Source of the DNA: Microbacterium festucae
GTDB lineage: Bacteria; Actinomycetota; Actinomycetes; Actinomycetales; Microbacteriaceae
Assembly: GCF_025421715.1 (NCBI RefSeq)
Contig: NZ_JAOEFC010000003.1
Location: forward strand, 1-64,000
Direction of reading: 5' to 3'
Length of the DNA: 64,000 nt
The notes below the pieces were generated by a model. The model worked only from the letters and a program-made list of their open reading frames with translations, had not been told where the DNA came from and made no database searches. The stretch's first letter is position 1. The number at the start of each line of letters is the position of its first letter. Positions 17,246 to 25,913 of the stretch are shown here, one piece after another. The translations under genes were made by a program, and so were the position numbers.

Positions 17246-18531
17246 GGGACGCTCACCTCCAGGGCGGTGGGGCCGCCGATCGGACTGTCCAGCCGCGGCG
17301 TGCCGCCGGCGGCGAGGATGCGGTTCATGATGCCGTCCAGGCCTCCGCCGGGCTGCACGTGCGCCCCGCCGATGCCGTTGTCCTCGACGCGGGCCCACAG
17401 GCTCCCCGAGGCGCCGTCCACGCCGTCACGGCGGCGCACGGTCACGCGGGCCTCCGAGCCGCGCGAGTGCTTGGCGGCGTTGGTGAGCGATTCGGCGATG
17501 GCGAAGTACACGGCGGCCTCGGCGGTCGCCGAGCAGCGGCCGTCGATGCGCACGTCCAGGCTCACCGGGATGGGGGAGCGGGCGGCCAGCGCCGACAGCG
17601 CGGCATCCAGACCCCGGTCGTCGAGCACGGACGCGTGGATGCCGCGGGCGAGCTGCCGCAGTTCGGTGATGGCCGCCTTCGTCGAGGTGTGCGCCTCGTC
17701 GATGAGCGCCTTGGCCGCGACCGGGTCGGTGTCGATCTTCTGCTGGGCGAGGCCCAGGGTCATGCCGACCGAGACCAGCCGCGGCTGGACGCCGTCGTGC
17801 AGGTCGCGCTCGATGCGGGTGCGCTCGACCTCGCTGGCACGCACGGCCCCTTCGCGCTGGGCGCCGGCGGTGCGGGCCTGCTCGGCGGCGGTGAAGGCCT
17901 GCTCGGCGAGGATGGCCTCCCGCGAGGGCACGAGGATCGCACGGGTGAGCACACCGTGCAGCAGCGCGATGCCCAGCAGCAGCGCGAGGCACACGACGAT
18001 GCTGAGGAGGCCGATCCCCACGGCCCAGCCGGGCTCGACGGTCAGCCCGGTGGTGGGCAGGCGCACGAGGTCGCCGCCGCGCAGCGGGGCGAACAGCAGG
18101 CCGATGCTCGTGAACAGCCACGAGATCGTCGGCAGCACGATCAGGCCCAGCACGGTGGCGATCGCGACGCTCGCGACGCCGCGCCACATCGGCCCGTCGG
18201 TGAACTGGCGCCACAGCGACCGCAGCCACCCGCCGAAGCCGGGGCGTTCGCGGCGGCGCAGGCGCAGCGCGGGGAGGCCGTAGTGGTAGAGGCCCTCGAC
18301 GCGCTCGTACTCGATCCACGCCGCCGCCCACAGGGCGTAGACGAAGCCGACCAGCAGCACCAGGCCGATGCCGAAGACCAGAGCGGTGCCGAGCCCCACG
18401 CTCAGCAGGGTGAACAGCACGGTGAACGCGATCGAGCCGGCGACGCCCAGGGCGGCCAGCTGCGCGATCGCGCCGAGATGGATGAGCGGGCCCGGGCGAC
18501 GGACGGTCGCGGGGGCGGCAGTGGTGGTCAT
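17233..18531 (-). CDS. HisKA_3 sensor histidine kinase
   Basis: 432 aa. Four hydrophobic segments in the first 200 residues, in two pairs around an ~80-residue cytoplasmic stretch, form the membrane sensor (putative-sensor type, little extracytoplasmic sequence). The dimerisation helix has ERTRIERDLHDGVQ with phospho-His245, and the C-terminal ATPase domain has ESLTNAAKHS (N box), VEDNGIGG (G1) and GGGLDGIMNR. It is the NarX/LiaS-like class, often sensing envelope stress through the membrane. It starts an operon with the response regulator and DUF4097 gene and diverges from the HAD gene. Confidence 0.9.
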   Translation of the reverse strand: MTTTAAPATVRRPGPLIHLGAIAQLAALGVAGSIAFTVLFTLLSVGLGTALVFGIGLVLLVGFVYALWAAAWIEYERVEGLYHYGLPALRLRRRERPGFGGWLRSLWRQFTDGPMWRGVASVAIATVLGLIVLPTISWLFTSIGLLFAPLRGGDLVRLPTTGLTVEPGWAVGIGLLSIVVCLALLLGIALLHGVLTRAILVPSREAILAEQAFTAAEQARTAGAQREGAVRASEVERTRIERDLHDGVQPRLVSVGMTLGLAQQKIDTDPVAAKALIDEAHTSTKAAITELRQLARGIHASVLDDRGLDAALSALAARSPIPVSLDVRIDGRCSATAEAAVYFAIAESLTNAAKHSRGSEARVTVRRRDGVDGASGSLWARVEDNGIGGAHVQPGGGLDGIMNRILAAGGTPRLDSPIGGPTALEVSVPCAS

Positions 18532-18647
18532 GACTCCACGGTAGGACCGGGGGCGACCCCGCGCCCCAGAGTCATCCGTACACCTGGGGTGGGGTTTTCC
18601 CTACCTTCGCGGGCGACGGCTGGGCGGGGCTGCGCGAGGATGGAGGG

Positions 18648-19481
18648 GTGCCCCGCCCCGACTCCCGCCCCGACTCCCGCCCCGACATCCGCCTGATCGC
18701 CGTCGACATGGATGGGACGCTGCTCAGCCCCGAAGGCGAGGTGCCGGCCGCGCTGTGGGGCCTGCTGGAGCGTCTGCACGCCCGCGGCATCGCCTTCGCG
18801 CCGGCCAGCGGCCGGCAGCTGGCCACCCTGCAGGCGATGTTCGCCGCGGTGCCCGTGCCGCTGGACTACATCGCCGAGAACGGCGCGTTCGTCGTCAAGG
18901 GCGACGTCGAGGTGAGCTCCGACGCGATGGACCCCGAGGTCGTCGCCGACGTGGTGCGGCGCGTGCGCGCGGCGGTGGCCGCCGGAGAGCTGCGCACCGG
19001 CGTGGTGGTGTGCGGCAAGCGGTCGGCCTACATCGAAGACCCCGATCCCGACTTCCGCATCGAGGTCGACAAGTACTACCGCGCGCTGAGCGTCGTCGAC
19101 GACCTCACCGCGACCGGCGACCAGATCCTCAAGGTCGCCCTCTACGACTTCGACGGCGGAGAGACCCGCACCGCGCCCCGCTTCGCCGACCTCACCGCGA
19201 CCCACCAGGTCGTCGTCTCGGGCGAGCACTGGGTCGACATCATGAACGCCGGCGTCGACAAGGGCGTCGCCCTGCGCGCGCTGCAGCGAGGGCTCGGCGT
19301 CACCGCCGCCCAGACGGCCGCGTTCGGCGACTACCTCAACGACGTCGAGATGCTGCGCGCGGCGCAGTGGTCGTACGCGATGGCCGACGCGCACCCCGAC
19401 GTGGTGGCCGTGGCCCGCCACCGGGCCCCCTCCAACGCCGAGGCCGGCGTCATCCAGGTGATCGAGCAGCTCATCGCCTGA
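18648..19481 (+). CDS. Cof-type HAD-IIB family phosphatase
   Basis: 277 aa. Motif I DMDGTLL with D20 nucleophile and D22, motif II in PASGRQL, and motif IV GDYLNDVEML (FGDYLNDVEM). The cap domain is the large C2B type. Family members dephosphorylate sugar phosphates, flavin mononucleotide or pyridoxal phosphate; the substrate is not predictable. GTG start at 18648. The first 13 residues contain the PDSR repeat from a 12-bp DNA duplication (CCCGACTCCCGC), so the true start might lie a little downstream; no other start codon is convincing. Confidence 0.85.
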   Translation: MPRPDSRPDSRPDIRLIAVDMDGTLLSPEGEVPAALWGLLERLHARGIAFAPASGRQLATLQAMFAAVPVPLDYIAENGAFVVKGDVEVSSDAMDPEVVADVVRRVRAAVAAGELRTGVVVCGKRSAYIEDPDPDFRIEVDKYYRALSVVDDLTATGDQILKVALYDFDGGETRTAPRFADLTATHQVVVSGEHWVDIMNAGVDKGVALRALQRGLGVTAAQTAAFGDYLNDVEMLRAAQWSYAMADAHPDVVAVARHRAPSNAEAGVIQVIEQLIA

Positions 19482-19531
19482 CGGGCGACACCCCGAGCCC
19501 GCGGCCGGTGAGCGGGCGTAGCGTGGAGCAC

Positions 19532-20362
19532 ATGGTCACGATCCCCACGGTCACCCTCTCCGACGGCACGACGTTCCCCGAACTCGGGTTCGGCACCTAC
19601 AAGCTGCGCGATGCGGAGGGAGTGGATGCCATCGTCTCGGCGATCGACAGCGGCTACCGTCTGCTCGATTCCGCCGTCAACTACGAGAACGAGGCGGAGG
19701 TGGGCGAAGCGGTGCGCCGGTCCGGCATCCGCGACGAGCTGATCGTCACCACCAAGGTGCCCGGCCGCGACCACGGCGCGCAGAAGACCCGCCGCAGCGC
19801 CGAGGCGTCGCTGCAGCGCCTCGGTCTGGAGCGCATCGACCTCTACCTCATCCACTGGCCGAACCCGTCGCAGGGCGCATGGCTGGATACCTACCGCGAG
19901 ATGCTGCGCCTGCGGGACGAGGGCCTGGTGGGCTCGGTGGGTGTCTCGAACTTCACGGCGGCCATGCTGACCCGCCTGATCGACGAGACGGGGGTTGCCC
20001 CCGTGGTCAACCAGGTCGAGATGCACCCCTACTTCCCGCAGCAGTCGCTGCGCGAGTTCCACGCCGCCCACGGCATCCGCACCGAGAGCTGGAGCCCGCT
20101 GGCCCGGCGCAGCGAGCTGCTGGGCGAGCAGGTCGTCACCGACATCGCCGCCGCCCACGGGGTCACCCCGACGCAGGCGGTGCTGCGCTGGCACACCCAG
20201 CTGGGTTCGACGCCCATCCCGAAGTCCGCCGACCCGGCGCGGCAGATCGAGAACGCCGACGTGTTCGGCTTCACCCTCGCCGGCGACGAGGTCGCGGCCC
20301 TCTCCGGCCTCGAGCGCGGCCGCCTGTGGGACGGCGACCCCGACACCCACGAAGAGATGTGA
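19532..20362 (+). CDS. Aldo/keto reductase
   Basis: 276 aa, a complete single-domain AKR of the 2,5-diketo-D-gluconate reductase-like branch. The catalytic tetrad is D46, Y51, K75 and H108 (RLLDSAVNYENE, TTKVPGRD, LIHWP). NADPH-site segments are GVSNF, NQVEMHPYFPQ and TPIPKSADPARQIEN. It reduces carbonyls to alcohols with NADPH; the substrate is unknown. The ATG at 19532 is preceded by TAGCGT (19519-19524) at seven bases, consistent with a leaderless transcript. It ends against the siderophore reductase gene on the other strand. Confidence 0.93.
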   Translation: MVTIPTVTLSDGTTFPELGFGTYKLRDAEGVDAIVSAIDSGYRLLDSAVNYENEAEVGEAVRRSGIRDELIVTTKVPGRDHGAQKTRRSAEASLQRLGLERIDLYLIHWPNPSQGAWLDTYREMLRLRDEGLVGSVGVSNFTAAMLTRLIDETGVAPVVNQVEMHPYFPQQSLREFHAAHGIRTESWSPLARRSELLGEQVVTDIAAAHGVTPTQAVLRWHTQLGSTPIPKSADPARQIENADVFGFTLAGDEVAALSGLERGRLWDGDPDTHEEM

Positions 20363-20368
20363 GCCCGC

Positions 20369-20383
20369 GCGCCGATCCGGCGC
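20369..20383. terminator. Short hairpin between convergent genes
   Basis: GCGCCG (20369-20374) pairs with CGGCGC (20378-20383) over a 3-base loop in the 25-bp gap between the AKR and siderophore-interacting-protein stops. It is weak and has no T tract. Confidence 0.35.
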
Positions 20384-20387
20384 CGCG

Positions 20388-21185
20388 TCAGTGCGGCGCG
20401 TGGTACTCCGCGGCGCCGCGCTTCCAGTAGCCCTTGACGACGAACCGGCTCGGGTCGAGCCCCCACCGCCCCTGCAGCAGCGCGCGGCCCGGCGCCACGA
20501 TGGCCTGCTCGGCGGCGATGAAGCAGAACACGTCGCCGGTCGGCCGATCGGCCGCGCCCAGCGCGTCGAGGGCGGCGGCCAGCACCGATCCGGATGCCGC
20601 GTCGTCGCGGTGCAGCTGGGTGACGCGCACGCCGGGCGGCGCGGTGATGGGCAGCTCGTGGTCGGCGTCCGGCACCTCGACGAGGATGCGTCCGACGGCG
20701 TCGGCATCCATCAGGTGCGCATAGCGGCGCATCGCCGGCACGGCCGTCTCGTCGCCCGCGAGCAGCCACGCGTCGGGCCGTCCCTGCAGCACCGCCGAGC
20801 CGCGGGGGCCGCCGATGCCGGCGACGCTGCCGATGTCGGCCGTGGCCGCCCACGGCGCGGCCACGCCGTCGGCCCCGTGCACGGCGAACTCGAGATCGAG
20901 CCACCCCGACTCGGCATCCCACGCCAGCGGCGTGTACTCGCGGCTGGGCGCCTGCCGCAGCTCGTCGATGCCGGCGGGCGCGGTGTCGGGGAAGAAGATG
21001 CGGATGTGGTCGTCGCTGCCGGGTGAGTCGAAGCCGACGAGGTCGGCGCCCTCCAGCCGCACCCGCACGTACCCCGGGGTGAGCCACTGCCGCGCGGCGA
21101 GGTGCACGGTGCGCAGCACCAGCTCGAGGGGGCGGCGCTCCAGCCGGAAGGAGGTGGGCGACGGGGCGGAGTTGACGGCGGTCAT
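20388..21185 (-). CDS. Siderophore-interacting protein (ferric-siderophore reductase)
   Basis: 265 aa. FAD-binding-9 domain with REYTPLAWD and LDLEFAVHG, then the SIP C-terminal domain ending KGYWKRGAAEYH, the family signature. It reduces the ferric siderophore in the cytoplasm to free iron, using FAD and NAD(P)H. It diverges from the siderophore ABC operon; the DtxR-type box starts immediately next to its ATG, and a TAGCCT -10 inside that box lies seven bases from the start, so the transcript is probably leaderless and directly repressed by iron-loaded DtxR/IdeR. Confidence 0.93.
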   Translation of the reverse strand: MTAVNSAPSPTSFRLERRPLELVLRTVHLAARQWLTPGYVRVRLEGADLVGFDSPGSDDHIRIFFPDTAPAGIDELRQAPSREYTPLAWDAESGWLDLEFAVHGADGVAAPWAATADIGSVAGIGGPRGSAVLQGRPDAWLLAGDETAVPAMRRYAHLMDADAVGRILVEVPDADHELPITAPPGVRVTQLHRDDAASGSVLAAALDALGAADRPTGDVFCFIAAEQAIVAPGRALLQGRWGLDPSRFVVKGYWKRGAAEYHAPH

Positions 21186-21204
21186 GAAGGTTAGGCTAAC
21201 CTAC
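21186..21204. promoter_or_regulatory. DtxR/IdeR iron box
   Basis: GAAGGTTAGGCTAACCTAC matches the DtxR/IdeR consensus (TTAGGTTAGGCTAACCTAA) at 16 of 19 positions. It lies between the divergent siderophore reductase and siderophore transporter genes. Its palindromic core supplies a -10-like hexamer on both strands: TAGCCT (21193-21198, minus) for the reductase and TAGGCT (21192-21197, plus) for the transporter, so bound repressor would block both. Confidence 0.9.
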
Positions 21205-21279
21205 CTTCGCGATGGGCTCCACGTGTCGTGGCGCCGATCGCCCTCCCTGCACACATCACCGGAAGAGACATCACTGCGC

Positions 21280-22263
21280 ATGAAGACGACACGCCCGCTC
21301 CTGGTCCTCCCGCTCGCCGCGGCCCTCGCCCTCGCGGGCTGCGCGCAGACGGCCACCCCCGCCGCCACCGCGTCGCCGGCCGCCGAACCCACCTCGGTCA
21401 CCGTGACCGACAACCACGGCGAGCAGACCATCGCGCTGCCTCCCACCGCCGTCGTCGCCACCGACAACCGCACCATCTCGGTGCTCGACAGCTGGGGTGT
21501 CGACGTCGTCGCCGCGCCGCTCGACATCTTCCCGGCCGGTCTGTCGTACAAGGAGGAGGGCTCGGGGGTCATCAACCTCGGCAACCACGGCGAGCCCGAC
21601 CTCGAGGCCGTCGTCGCCGCCGACCCCGACCTCATCATCAACGGCCAGCGCTTCTCGTCGTACTACGGCGACTTCCAGACGCTGGTGCCCGATGCCGCGA
21701 TCGTCGAGCTCGACCCGCGCGAGGGCGAGCCCTTCGACGACGAGCTCGTGCGCCAGGTGACCGTGCTGGGCGAGATCTTCGGCAAGCAGGACGAAGCGGC
21801 CGCCCTCGTGGCCGACTTCGAGGAGGCCATCGAGCGGGTGCGCGCGGCCTACGACGACGAGCAGACCGTGATGGGCGTCATCACCTCGGGGGGCGAGATC
21901 AACTACGCCGCCCCCACCACCGGGCGCACCCTCGGCCCGGTGTTCGACATCCTCGGGCTCACCCCGGCGCTGACCAGCGACGGCTCCACCGACCACCAGG
22001 GCGACGACATTTCGGTCGAGGCGATCGCCGCCTCCGACCCCGACTGGATCCTCGTGATGGACCGCGACGCCGGCGTGAGCGTCAACACCGACGAGGCCTA
22101 CACCCCGGCCGACGACCTCATCGGCGCCTCGGAGGCGCTGCAGAACGTCACCGCCGTCACCGAGAAGCACATCGTCTACATGCCGCAGGGCACCTACCTC
22201 GACGAGGGCATCGTCACCTACACGACGTTCTTCAACGACCTCGCCGACGCGCTCGAGAGCTGA
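21280..22263 (+). CDS. Siderophore ABC transporter substrate-binding lipoprotein
   Basis: 327 aa. Signal peptide with lipobox LAGC, Cys21, then a class III (FhuD/BtuF-like) binding protein: two lobes joined by a long helix. Segments include TVTDNHGEQTIALPP, LEAVVAADPDLIINGQRF and EAIAASDPDWILVMDRD. It captures ferric siderophore outside the membrane. The similarity of the partner permeases to the FatCD/YclNO group suggests a catecholate-type ligand, which is inference. First gene of a four-gene operon behind the DtxR box, with a 75-base 5' leader. The ATG at 21280 is the only start giving a signal peptide. Confidence 0.92.
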   Translation: MKTTRPLLVLPLAAALALAGCAQTATPAATASPAAEPTSVTVTDNHGEQTIALPPTAVVATDNRTISVLDSWGVDVVAAPLDIFPAGLSYKEEGSGVINLGNHGEPDLEAVVAADPDLIINGQRFSSYYGDFQTLVPDAAIVELDPREGEPFDDELVRQVTVLGEIFGKQDEAAALVADFEEAIERVRAAYDDEQTVMGVITSGGEINYAAPTTGRTLGPVFDILGLTPALTSDGSTDHQGDDISVEAIAASDPDWILVMDRDAGVSVNTDEAYTPADDLIGASEALQNVTAVTEKHIVYMPQGTYLDEGIVTYTTFFNDLADALES

Positions 22264-22286
22264 GCCCGCACGACGCGCACCGCAGC

Positions 22287-22321
22287 CCCCGCGGCATCCC
22301 CGGCACCGGGATGCCGCGGGG
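22287..22321 (+). terminator. Intra-operon hairpin after the binding-protein gene
   Basis: A perfect 14-bp stem (22287-22300 with 22308-22321) around CGGCACC, located between the binding-protein stop and the first permease start, with no T tract. Such hairpins often stabilise the upstream mRNA so more binding protein than permease is made; partial termination is the alternative. Confidence 0.65.
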
Positions 22322-22349
22322 CCGCGGTGGCGTGCCGGAAGGACGTCGC

Positions 22350-23348
22350 ATGACCACCACCCCGCATCCGCTCGCCGCGCCCCGCCCGCCCCGGCGCCGG
22401 CAGCGCCTGTTCACCTGGCCGCTGCTGATCGGCCTCCTCGTCGTGGCTGCCCTGGTCGCGCTGTCGCTGTTCGTCGGCGTCTACGACGTGTGGGGCGCCG
22501 CCGACGGCGGCGAGATGTTCCTCATCACCCGCATCCCCCGCACCGTCGGCCTGGTGCTGGCGGGGGCGGCGATGGCGATGTGCGGCCTCGTGATGCAGCT
22601 GCTCACCCAGAACCGGTTCGTCGAGCCCACCACCACCGGCACCACCGAGTGGGCCGGGCTCGGACTGCTGCTGGTGATGCTGCTCGTGCCCGACGCGCCG
22701 CTCATGGTGCGCATGGTCGGCGCGGTGGCGATGGCCTTCATCGGCACCATGCTGTTCTTCCTGTTCCTGCGCCGCGTGATGCTCACCTCGTCGATCATCG
22801 TCCCCATCGTCGGCATGATGCTCGGCGCCGTCATCGGGGCGATCTCCACGTTCCTCGCGCTGTCGACCAACATGCTCCAGAGCATGACCATCTGGTTCAC
22901 CGGCTCGTTCACCTCGGTGCTGCGCGGGCAGTACGAGCCGCTGTGGATCGTGCTGATCGTGGTGGTGGCCGTCTTCCTCGCCGCCGACCGCTTCACGATC
23001 GCGGGCCTCGGGCACGACGTGGCCACCGGGGTCGGGGTGGACTACGAGCGCATCGTGCTCATCGGCACAGTGCTGATCGCCCTGTCGTCGGGGGTCATCA
23101 CCGTCGTCGTGGGCAACCTCCCCTTCCTCGGGCTCATCGTCCCCAACATCGTCTCCCTCATCCGCGGCGACGACCTGCGCTCGAACCTGCCGTGGGTGGC
23201 GCTGGGCGGCATCGCCCTCATCACCGTCTGCGACATCCTCGCCCGCGTGATCAACATGCCCTTCGAGGTGCCGGTCTCCCTCATCCTGGCGATGATCGGG
23301 TCGGTCGTGTTCATCACCCTCCTGCTCCGGCAGCGGCGCCGTGGCTGA
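22350..23348 (+). CDS. Iron-siderophore ABC transporter permease 1
   Basis: 332 aa, FecCD family with about nine to ten membrane segments. Family landmarks are ITRIPRTVGLVLAGAAMAMCG, LLTQNRFVEPTTTGTTEWAGLG and, near the end, the coupling loop GNLPFLGLIVPNIVSLIRGDDLR. The QNRFVEPTTTGT wording is close to the FatD/YclN subgroup. An AAGGACG ribosome site precedes the ATG at 22350; the open frame upstream is a shadow of the binding-protein gene. It overlaps permease 2 by 8 bp and pairs with it to form the channel. Confidence 0.92.
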   Translation: MTTTPHPLAAPRPPRRRQRLFTWPLLIGLLVVAALVALSLFVGVYDVWGAADGGEMFLITRIPRTVGLVLAGAAMAMCGLVMQLLTQNRFVEPTTTGTTEWAGLGLLLVMLLVPDAPLMVRMVGAVAMAFIGTMLFFLFLRRVMLTSSIIVPIVGMMLGAVIGAISTFLALSTNMLQSMTIWFTGSFTSVLRGQYEPLWIVLIVVVAVFLAADRFTIAGLGHDVATGVGVDYERIVLIGTVLIALSSGVITVVVGNLPFLGLIVPNIVSLIRGDDLRSNLPWVALGGIALITVCDILARVINMPFEVPVSLILAMIGSVVFITLLLRQRRRG

Positions 23349-24375
23349 GCTCGTGATGCCGGCCGCGCCGCCCGCCCGCCGCTCGGGGCCGTTCCCCACC
23401 GCTTCCCACGCCCGGCGCTACGCGGCCACGATCGTGGTGCTGACGGTGGTGGCGGCGCTCGTGGTCGTCGGCATCCTCGTCTGGGACAACCCGGCACCGG
23501 CCGGCAGCGACGGGTTCTGGCGCATCGCGCAGCTGCGCGTGACCAGCGTCGTGGTGATCCTCGTCGTCGCGTGCTGCCAGGCGATCGCGACGATCACGTT
23601 CCAGACCGTCACCGGCAACCGCATCGTCACCCCCTCGCTCATGGGGTTCGAGTCGCTCTACACGGCGATCTCGACCTCGGCGATCTTCTTCTTCGGCACC
23701 GCCGGCGCGCTGATGGTGCAGGGGGTGGGCGCGTACCTGCTGCAGATCGCGGTGATGCTCGTCTTCTCGGGCATCCTCTACGGATGGCTGCTGTCGGGGC
23801 GCTACGCCAACGTGCAGATCATGCTGCTGATCGGCATCATCCTCGGCGGTGCGCTCGCGGCCTTCTCCACGTTCCTGCAGCGGATGCTGACCCCCACCGA
23901 GTTCGATCTGCTCACCGCGCGCCTCATCGGCTCGGTGGCCAACGCCGACGTCACCTACCTTCCCGTCGCGGTGCCGCTGGCGGCGGCGGCCGTGGCCGCG
24001 CTGTGGTGGGGCGGCGGGCGGCTGAACGTGCTCGCCCTCGGCCGCCCGGTCGCGCTGAACCTCGGAGCGCAGCAGCAGCGCGATGTGATCCTGTCGCTGC
24101 TGATGGTCTCGGTGCTCATGGCGGTGTGCACCTCGCTCATCGGGCCGATGACGTTCTTCGGCTTCCTCGTGGCGATGCTCACCTATCAGCTCGTCGACTC
24201 CTACGACCACCGGCGCATGTTCGCCATGTCATGGCTGATCGGCTTCGTGGTGCTCGGCGGCGCCTACTTCGTGATGAAGCACATCTTCTATGCGGCGGGC
24301 TCGGTCGGCATCATCGTCGAGATCGTCGGCGGCACGTTCTTCCTCATCCATCTGCTGCGAAAGGGGCGCCTGTGA
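23341..24375 (+). CDS. Iron-siderophore ABC transporter permease 2
   Basis: 344 aa, FecCD family (FatC/YclO subgroup). A ~30-residue polar N-terminus precedes about nine membrane segments; landmarks are RLTSVVVILVVAC-like TM2 start, NRIVTPSLMGFESLY and the cytoplasmic coupling loop IGPMTFFGFLVAMLTYQL. GTG start at 23341 lies inside permease 1 and its stop overlaps the ATPase start (GTGA), so the three proteins are translationally coupled. Confidence 0.9.
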   Translation: MAELVMPAAPPARRSGPFPTASHARRYAATIVVLTVVAALVVVGILVWDNPAPAGSDGFWRIAQLRVTSVVVILVVACCQAIATITFQTVTGNRIVTPSLMGFESLYTAISTSAIFFFGTAGALMVQGVGAYLLQIAVMLVFSGILYGWLLSGRYANVQIMLLIGIILGGALAAFSTFLQRMLTPTEFDLLTARLIGSVANADVTYLPVAVPLAAAAVAALWWGGGRLNVLALGRPVALNLGAQQQRDVILSLLMVSVLMAVCTSLIGPMTFFGFLVAMLTYQLVDSYDHRRMFAMSWLIGFVVLGGAYFVMKHIFYAAGSVGIIVEIVGGTFFLIHLLRKGRL

Positions 24376-25127
24376 TCTCGCTCACCGCCGTCGAGAAGCG
24401 CTACAGCACGCACGTGGCCATCGGCCCGGTCGACCTCGAGCTGCCGGCCGGCGGCATCACCGCCCTCATCGGCCCGAACGGCGCCGGCAAGTCGACGCTG
24501 CTCACCATGATCGGGCGGCTGCTGGCCGCCGATGCCGGCACGATCTCGGTCGCCGGGCACGACGTGGCCGCCACCCCCTCGCGCACGCTCGCGAAGGTCG
24601 TGGCCATTCTGCGGCAGGAGAACCACTTCGTCACCCGGCTCACGGTGCGCCAGCTGGTGGGGTTCGGCCGCTACCCGCACTCGCGCGGCCGGCTCACCGT
24701 GGCCGACGAGGCGATCATCGACCGGTCGATCGACTTCCTCGGTCTCGACGGGCTCGAGGGCCGCTACCTCGACGAGCTGTCGGGCGGGCAGCGCCAGCGC
24801 GCCTACGTGGCGATGGTGCTCGCGCAAGACACCGACTACGTGCTGCTGGACGAGCCCCTCAACAACCTCGACATCCAGCACGCGGTGCAGATGATGAGCC
24901 ACCTGCAGCGGGCCGCGTCGGAGCTCGGCCGCACGATCGTGGTCGTGCTGCACGACATCAACTTCGCCGGCCACTACGCCGACCGGGTGTGCGCCATGAA
25001 GGACGGCCGGGTCGTCGCCGTCGGCGCCCCGGGCGAGATCATCCGCGGCGACGTGCTCTCCGACATCTTCGACACCCCGGTCGAGGTCGTCGAAGGGCCG
25101 CGCGGGCCGCTGGCCGTGTACTACTGA
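24372..25127 (+). CDS. Siderophore ABC transporter ATP-binding protein
   Basis: 251 aa, FepC/FhuC type. Walker A GPNGAGKST (34-42), Q-loop (ILRQENHFV), signature LSGGQRQRAYVAMVLAQ, Walker B VLLDEPLNNLD and H-loop VLHDINFA are all intact. It powers the two FecCD permeases encoded just upstream. GTG start at 24372 overlaps the permease stop. It is the last gene of the operon; a small hairpin begins at its stop codon. Confidence 0.93.
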   Translation: MISLTAVEKRYSTHVAIGPVDLELPAGGITALIGPNGAGKSTLLTMIGRLLAADAGTISVAGHDVAATPSRTLAKVVAILRQENHFVTRLTVRQLVGFGRYPHSRGRLTVADEAIIDRSIDFLGLDGLEGRYLDELSGGQRQRAYVAMVLAQDTDYVLLDEPLNNLDIQHAVQMMSHLQRAASELGRTIVVVLHDINFAGHYADRVCAMKDGRVVAVGAPGEIIRGDVLSDIFDTPVEVVEGPRGPLAVYY

Positions 25128-25142
25128 CGCCTTCGGGGCGTC
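25126..25142 (+). terminator. Small hairpin at the end of the siderophore operon
   Basis: GACGCC (25126-25131), loop TTCGG, GGCGTC (25137-25142). It overlaps the ATPase stop codon and lies between convergent genes. The stem is only 6 bp, but the UUCG-type loop is stable. Confidence 0.45.
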
Positions 25143-25149
25143 GGCGGCA

Positions 25150-25428
25150 TCACACCTGGGCGCCGTCGTCCCACGGGTCGTCGAGGCCCGGCGTCTTGCC
25201 GCGCCACGACTCGTAGGCGATGAGCCAGACGATCGAGATCATCACCGCCAGGGCGATCCCCAGCCACACGCTGTCGAGCACGAGACCGACCACGATCCCC
25301 ACGGCGAACAGCACGACGGTGCCGGCCGCCCAGCCGATGCGCCCGCGCGGCCAGCCGCGGTGCGAGGCCGGCGCGCCCGCGTCGCTCGGGCGGCGGTCGG
25401 CGGGGTCGTCGTCGAAGGAGGCGCTCAT
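25150..25428 (-). CDS. Small two-helix membrane protein, unknown function
   Basis: 92 aa. A polar, acidic N-terminus (DDDPADRRP), two adjacent hydrophobic helices (about 31-52 and 54-72) and an acidic C-terminal tail (GLDDPWDD). I do not recognise a family beyond generic actinobacterial small membrane proteins. The ATG at 25428 follows TACGCT at six bases on the minus strand, supporting both the start and leaderless expression. It is convergent with the siderophore operon; no functional link is evident. Confidence 0.65.
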   Translation of the reverse strand: MSASFDDDPADRRPSDAGAPASHRGWPRGRIGWAAGTVVLFAVGIVVGLVLDSVWLGIALAVMISIVWLIAYESWRGKTPGLDDPWDDGAQV

Positions 25429-25446
25429 GCCCCCAGCGTACGAAAG

Positions 25447-25854
25447 TCAGGCCGCGTTGAGGGCCACCATCCAGTCGACGCCGAACGCGTCGGTGACCAT
25501 CCCGAACTTCCCGCCCCACGGCGGGGTCTCGTAGGGGAGGGTGATCTCGCCGCCCGCGGCCAGTCCGTCCCACACCTGCTGCAGCCGGTCGGCGTCGTCG
25601 CCGCTGACCGACACGGCGAAGCCGGCCGGCTTGTCGTAGGGCATCGTCGAGGGCACATCCGATCCCATCAGCACGAGACCCTCGGGGGTGGTGAGCTGCC
25701 CGTGCATGATGAGGTGCTCCTCGCCGGCGGGGATGCCCATGTCGGGGAAGCCCGAGAAGTCCGACAGCTCGAGCTCGCCTCCCAGCACCGACCGGTAGAA
25801 CTCCATCGCCTCGCGCGCGTTTCCGCGGAAGTTGACGTACGGGTTGAGGTTCAT
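25447..25854 (-). CDS. VOC (PhnB-like) family protein
   Basis: 135 aa, a glyoxalase/bleomycin-resistance-fold protein of the PhnB/3-demethylubiquinone-like group: N-terminus MNLNPYVNFRGNAREAMEFY, then GGELELSDFSG, and a C-terminal FGMVTDAFGVDWMV. No enzyme function is assigned to this group. The ATG at 25854 follows an AGGAGCGACG ribosome site. It lies 18 bp upstream of the small membrane protein on the same strand. Confidence 0.9.
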   Translation of the reverse strand: MNLNPYVNFRGNAREAMEFYRSVLGGELELSDFSGFPDMGIPAGEEHLIMHGQLTTPEGLVLMGSDVPSTMPYDKPAGFAVSVSGDDADRLQQVWDGLAAGGEITLPYETPPWGGKFGMVTDAFGVDWMVALNAA

Positions 25855-25913
25855 CGTCGCTCCTGTCTTCGCCTGCCGACAGTGTGAACCCGGCCACCGA
25901 CACGCACAAGGTC

